DNA from: Rhizobium sp. NZLR1
GTDB taxonomy: Bacteria; Pseudomonadota; Alphaproteobacteria; Rhizobiales; Rhizobiaceae
Assembly: GCF_017357385.1 (NCBI RefSeq)
Contig: NZ_CP071632.1
Span: 3,353,501-3,417,500, forward strand
Direction of reading: 5' to 3'
Length of the DNA stretch: 64,000 bases
This document shows, piece by piece, positions 62,804-64,000 of this stretch. Numbering within the stretch: position 1 is the first letter of the stretch; every line of letters begins with the position of its first letter. The position numbers and the translations under genes are program-made. The notes beneath the pieces were generated by a model that saw only the letters and a program-made list of their open reading frames with translations, was not told the origin of the DNA and ran no database searches.

Positions 62804-64000
62804 TTCTTGAAATCCGTCTGTTTCGAGATGGGATCGGTGGCGTCGAGCGTGACCTTGTTGATCAATTGGCTGGCGTCGAACCACGGGACGAAGATGACGC
62901 CGGATGGCATCCGGTTCCTGCCGCGGGTGTCGATCCGGGTGCGGATTTCACCACGCCGCGAGACGATGCGGACTTCGGCCCCCTGGTTGATGCCGCGTTT
63001 TCGCGCGTCGTCTGCGTTCATGAAACAGCGCGCGCCGGGAAACGCCTTGTAGAGCTCGGGAACCCGCATTGTCATCGAACCGGAATGCCAATGTTCGAGG
63101 ACCCGTCCCGTCACCAGCCAGACGTCGAACTCGTCGTCGGGCGATTCTGCGGGAGGCTCGTAGGGCGCCGCCAGGATGACGGCCTTACCATCCGCCTGGC
63201 CGTAGAAATTCAAACCCTCGCCGGATTTCACATAAGGATCGTATCCTTCGCGGTATCGCCACTTGGTCTCCTGCCCATTGACCACGGGCCAGCGCAGTCC
63301 TCGAACCTCGTGATAGACGTCGTAGGGCGCCAGATCGTGGCCATGTCCCCGTCCGAATGCGGCGTACTCTTCGAAAAGCCCCTTTTGGACATAGAAGCCG
63401 AAGGCCTTTGCCTCGTTATTGTCGTAGTCGGCGCTGATTTCCTCGACAGGGTACCGGTCAACCTCGCCGTTGCGAAACAACACGTCGAATAGCGTCTTGC
63501 CGCGAAAAGTCGGATTGGCGTCCAGCAGTTCCGCCGGCCAGACCTCGTCGGTGGTGAAGCGCTTGGAGAACTCCATCATCTGCCAGAGGTCGGAGCGAGC
63601 CTCGCCGGAAGCCTGCACAAGCTGGTGCCACACATGCGTCCGGCGTTCGGCGTTGCCGTAAGCGCCTTCCTTTTCCACCCACATGGCGGCGGGCAAAATG
63701 AGGTCGGCACTCATCGCGGTAATCGTCGGATAGGCGTCCGAGACGACGATGAAGTTTTCAGGGTTGCGATAGCCGTTGTAAGTCTCGTTGGCTGTATTCG
63801 GCGCAGCCTGAACGTTGTTGTTGACCTGCACCCAGTAGAAATTCAGCTTGCCATCCTTCAGCATCCGGTCCTGCTGTACGGCGTGGTAACCCGGTTTCTC
63901 GGGAATGAGGCCGTGAGGGACCCGCCAGATCTCCTCGGCGTGTTTGCGATGCTCGGGATTGGTCACGACCATGTCGGCAGGCAGGCGATGGGCGAAAGTT
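62770..64000 (-). CDS. napA: Periplasmic nitrate reductase NapA, C-terminal half (5' end outside window)
   Basis: The open frame runs past the right edge, so this is the 3' part only, about 410 residues. It shows typical NapA segments: [58 protein letters not shown] and, near the end, [20 protein letters not shown], which bind the molybdopterin guanine dinucleotide cofactors. The enzyme reduces nitrate to nitrite in the periplasm. The N-terminal 4Fe-4S cluster and twin-arginine signal lie outside the window. Confidence 0.95.
   Translation of the reverse strand, partial: TFAHRLPADMVVTNPEHRKHAEEIWRVPHGLIPEKPGYHAVQQDRMLKDGKLNFYWVQVNNNVQAAPNTANETYNGYRNPENFIVVSDAYPTITAMSADLILPAAMWVEKEGAYGNAERRTHVWHQLVQASGEARSDLWQMMEFSKRFTTDEVWPAELLDANPTFRGKTLFDVLFRNGEVDRYPVEEISADYDNNEAKAFGFYVQKGLFEEYAAFGRGHGHDLAPYDVYHEVRGLRWPVVNGQETKWRYREGYDPYVKSGEGLNFYGQADGKAVILAAPYEPPAESPDDEFDVWLVTGRVLEHWHSGSMTMRVPELYKAFPGARCFMNADDARKRGINQGAEVRIVSRRGEIRTRIDTRGRNRMPSGVIFVPWFDASQLINKVTLDATDPISKQTDFKKCAVKILPVVG

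Overview
The window looks like a chromosomal or large-replicon segment of a Rhizobium of the R. leguminosarum / R. etli group. The evidence is high GC, a ChvE-GguABC sugar transport operon with a GbpR-type LysR regulator, an L-arabinonate dehydratase that I recognise as very close to the R. leguminosarum enzyme (from memory, not searched), a rhizobial purine-catabolism cluster, and rhizobial intergenic repeat elements. Both ends cut genes: the 3' part of puuD at the left and the 3' part of napA at the right.

0-15 kb: purine breakdown. puuD and guaD (guaD carries a one-base frameshift) lie on the + strand. A minus-strand operon puuE-uraD-(HepT-like)-allA-uraH-metallophosphoesterase takes urate products to glyoxylate. 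Between them sit an lldD-type flavin dehydrogenase and a divergent membrane-lipid cluster resembling E. coli ynbA / ynbC-ynbD, plus gene debris (cupin and flotillin ends). A split MnmC-like pair (FAD oxidoreductase and MnmD methyltransferase) starts divergently from one CATG. 15-28 kb: a parE remnant, a soluble multi-PAS hybrid histidine kinase, small secreted proteins, an AlkC-like protein with an unknown upstream partner, a DEAD-box helicase, an EamA transporter, and the trio circularly permuted ATP-grasp / alpha-E / transglutaminase.

28-29.6 kb is a scar of truncated genes (RTX protein, type I secretion ATPase, IS630 transposase, orphan antitoxin). 29.6-46.8 kb is sugar metabolism: the minus-strand operon chvE-gguA-gguB-gguC-aldehyde dehydrogenase-arabinonate dehydratase, which fits the non-phosphorylating L-arabinose route to 2-oxoglutarate, with gbpR divergent; an inositol dehydrogenase preceded by a 21-bp-phased repeat array; and a xylose-type ABC transporter under a divergent ROK repressor with a clear palindromic operator.

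After tRNA-Arg(CCG) at 46965-47041 the character changes to an accessory island (about 47-56 kb). It holds HNH and thermonuclease fragments, a small P-loop kinase, a translationally coupled pair of proteins that each carry a HEPN R-x(4-6)-H motif (candidate abortive-infection module), and a DUF3800 gene split by a complete IS5-type element with a CTAG target duplication. Past this lie a class III adenylate cyclase with TPRs, a DUF882 peptidase, an SGNH esterase, an acyltransferase-3 with a 3' frameshift, and the periplasmic nitrate reductase genes napA-napB-napC. Product names come from motif and family recognition by eye; no search was run.
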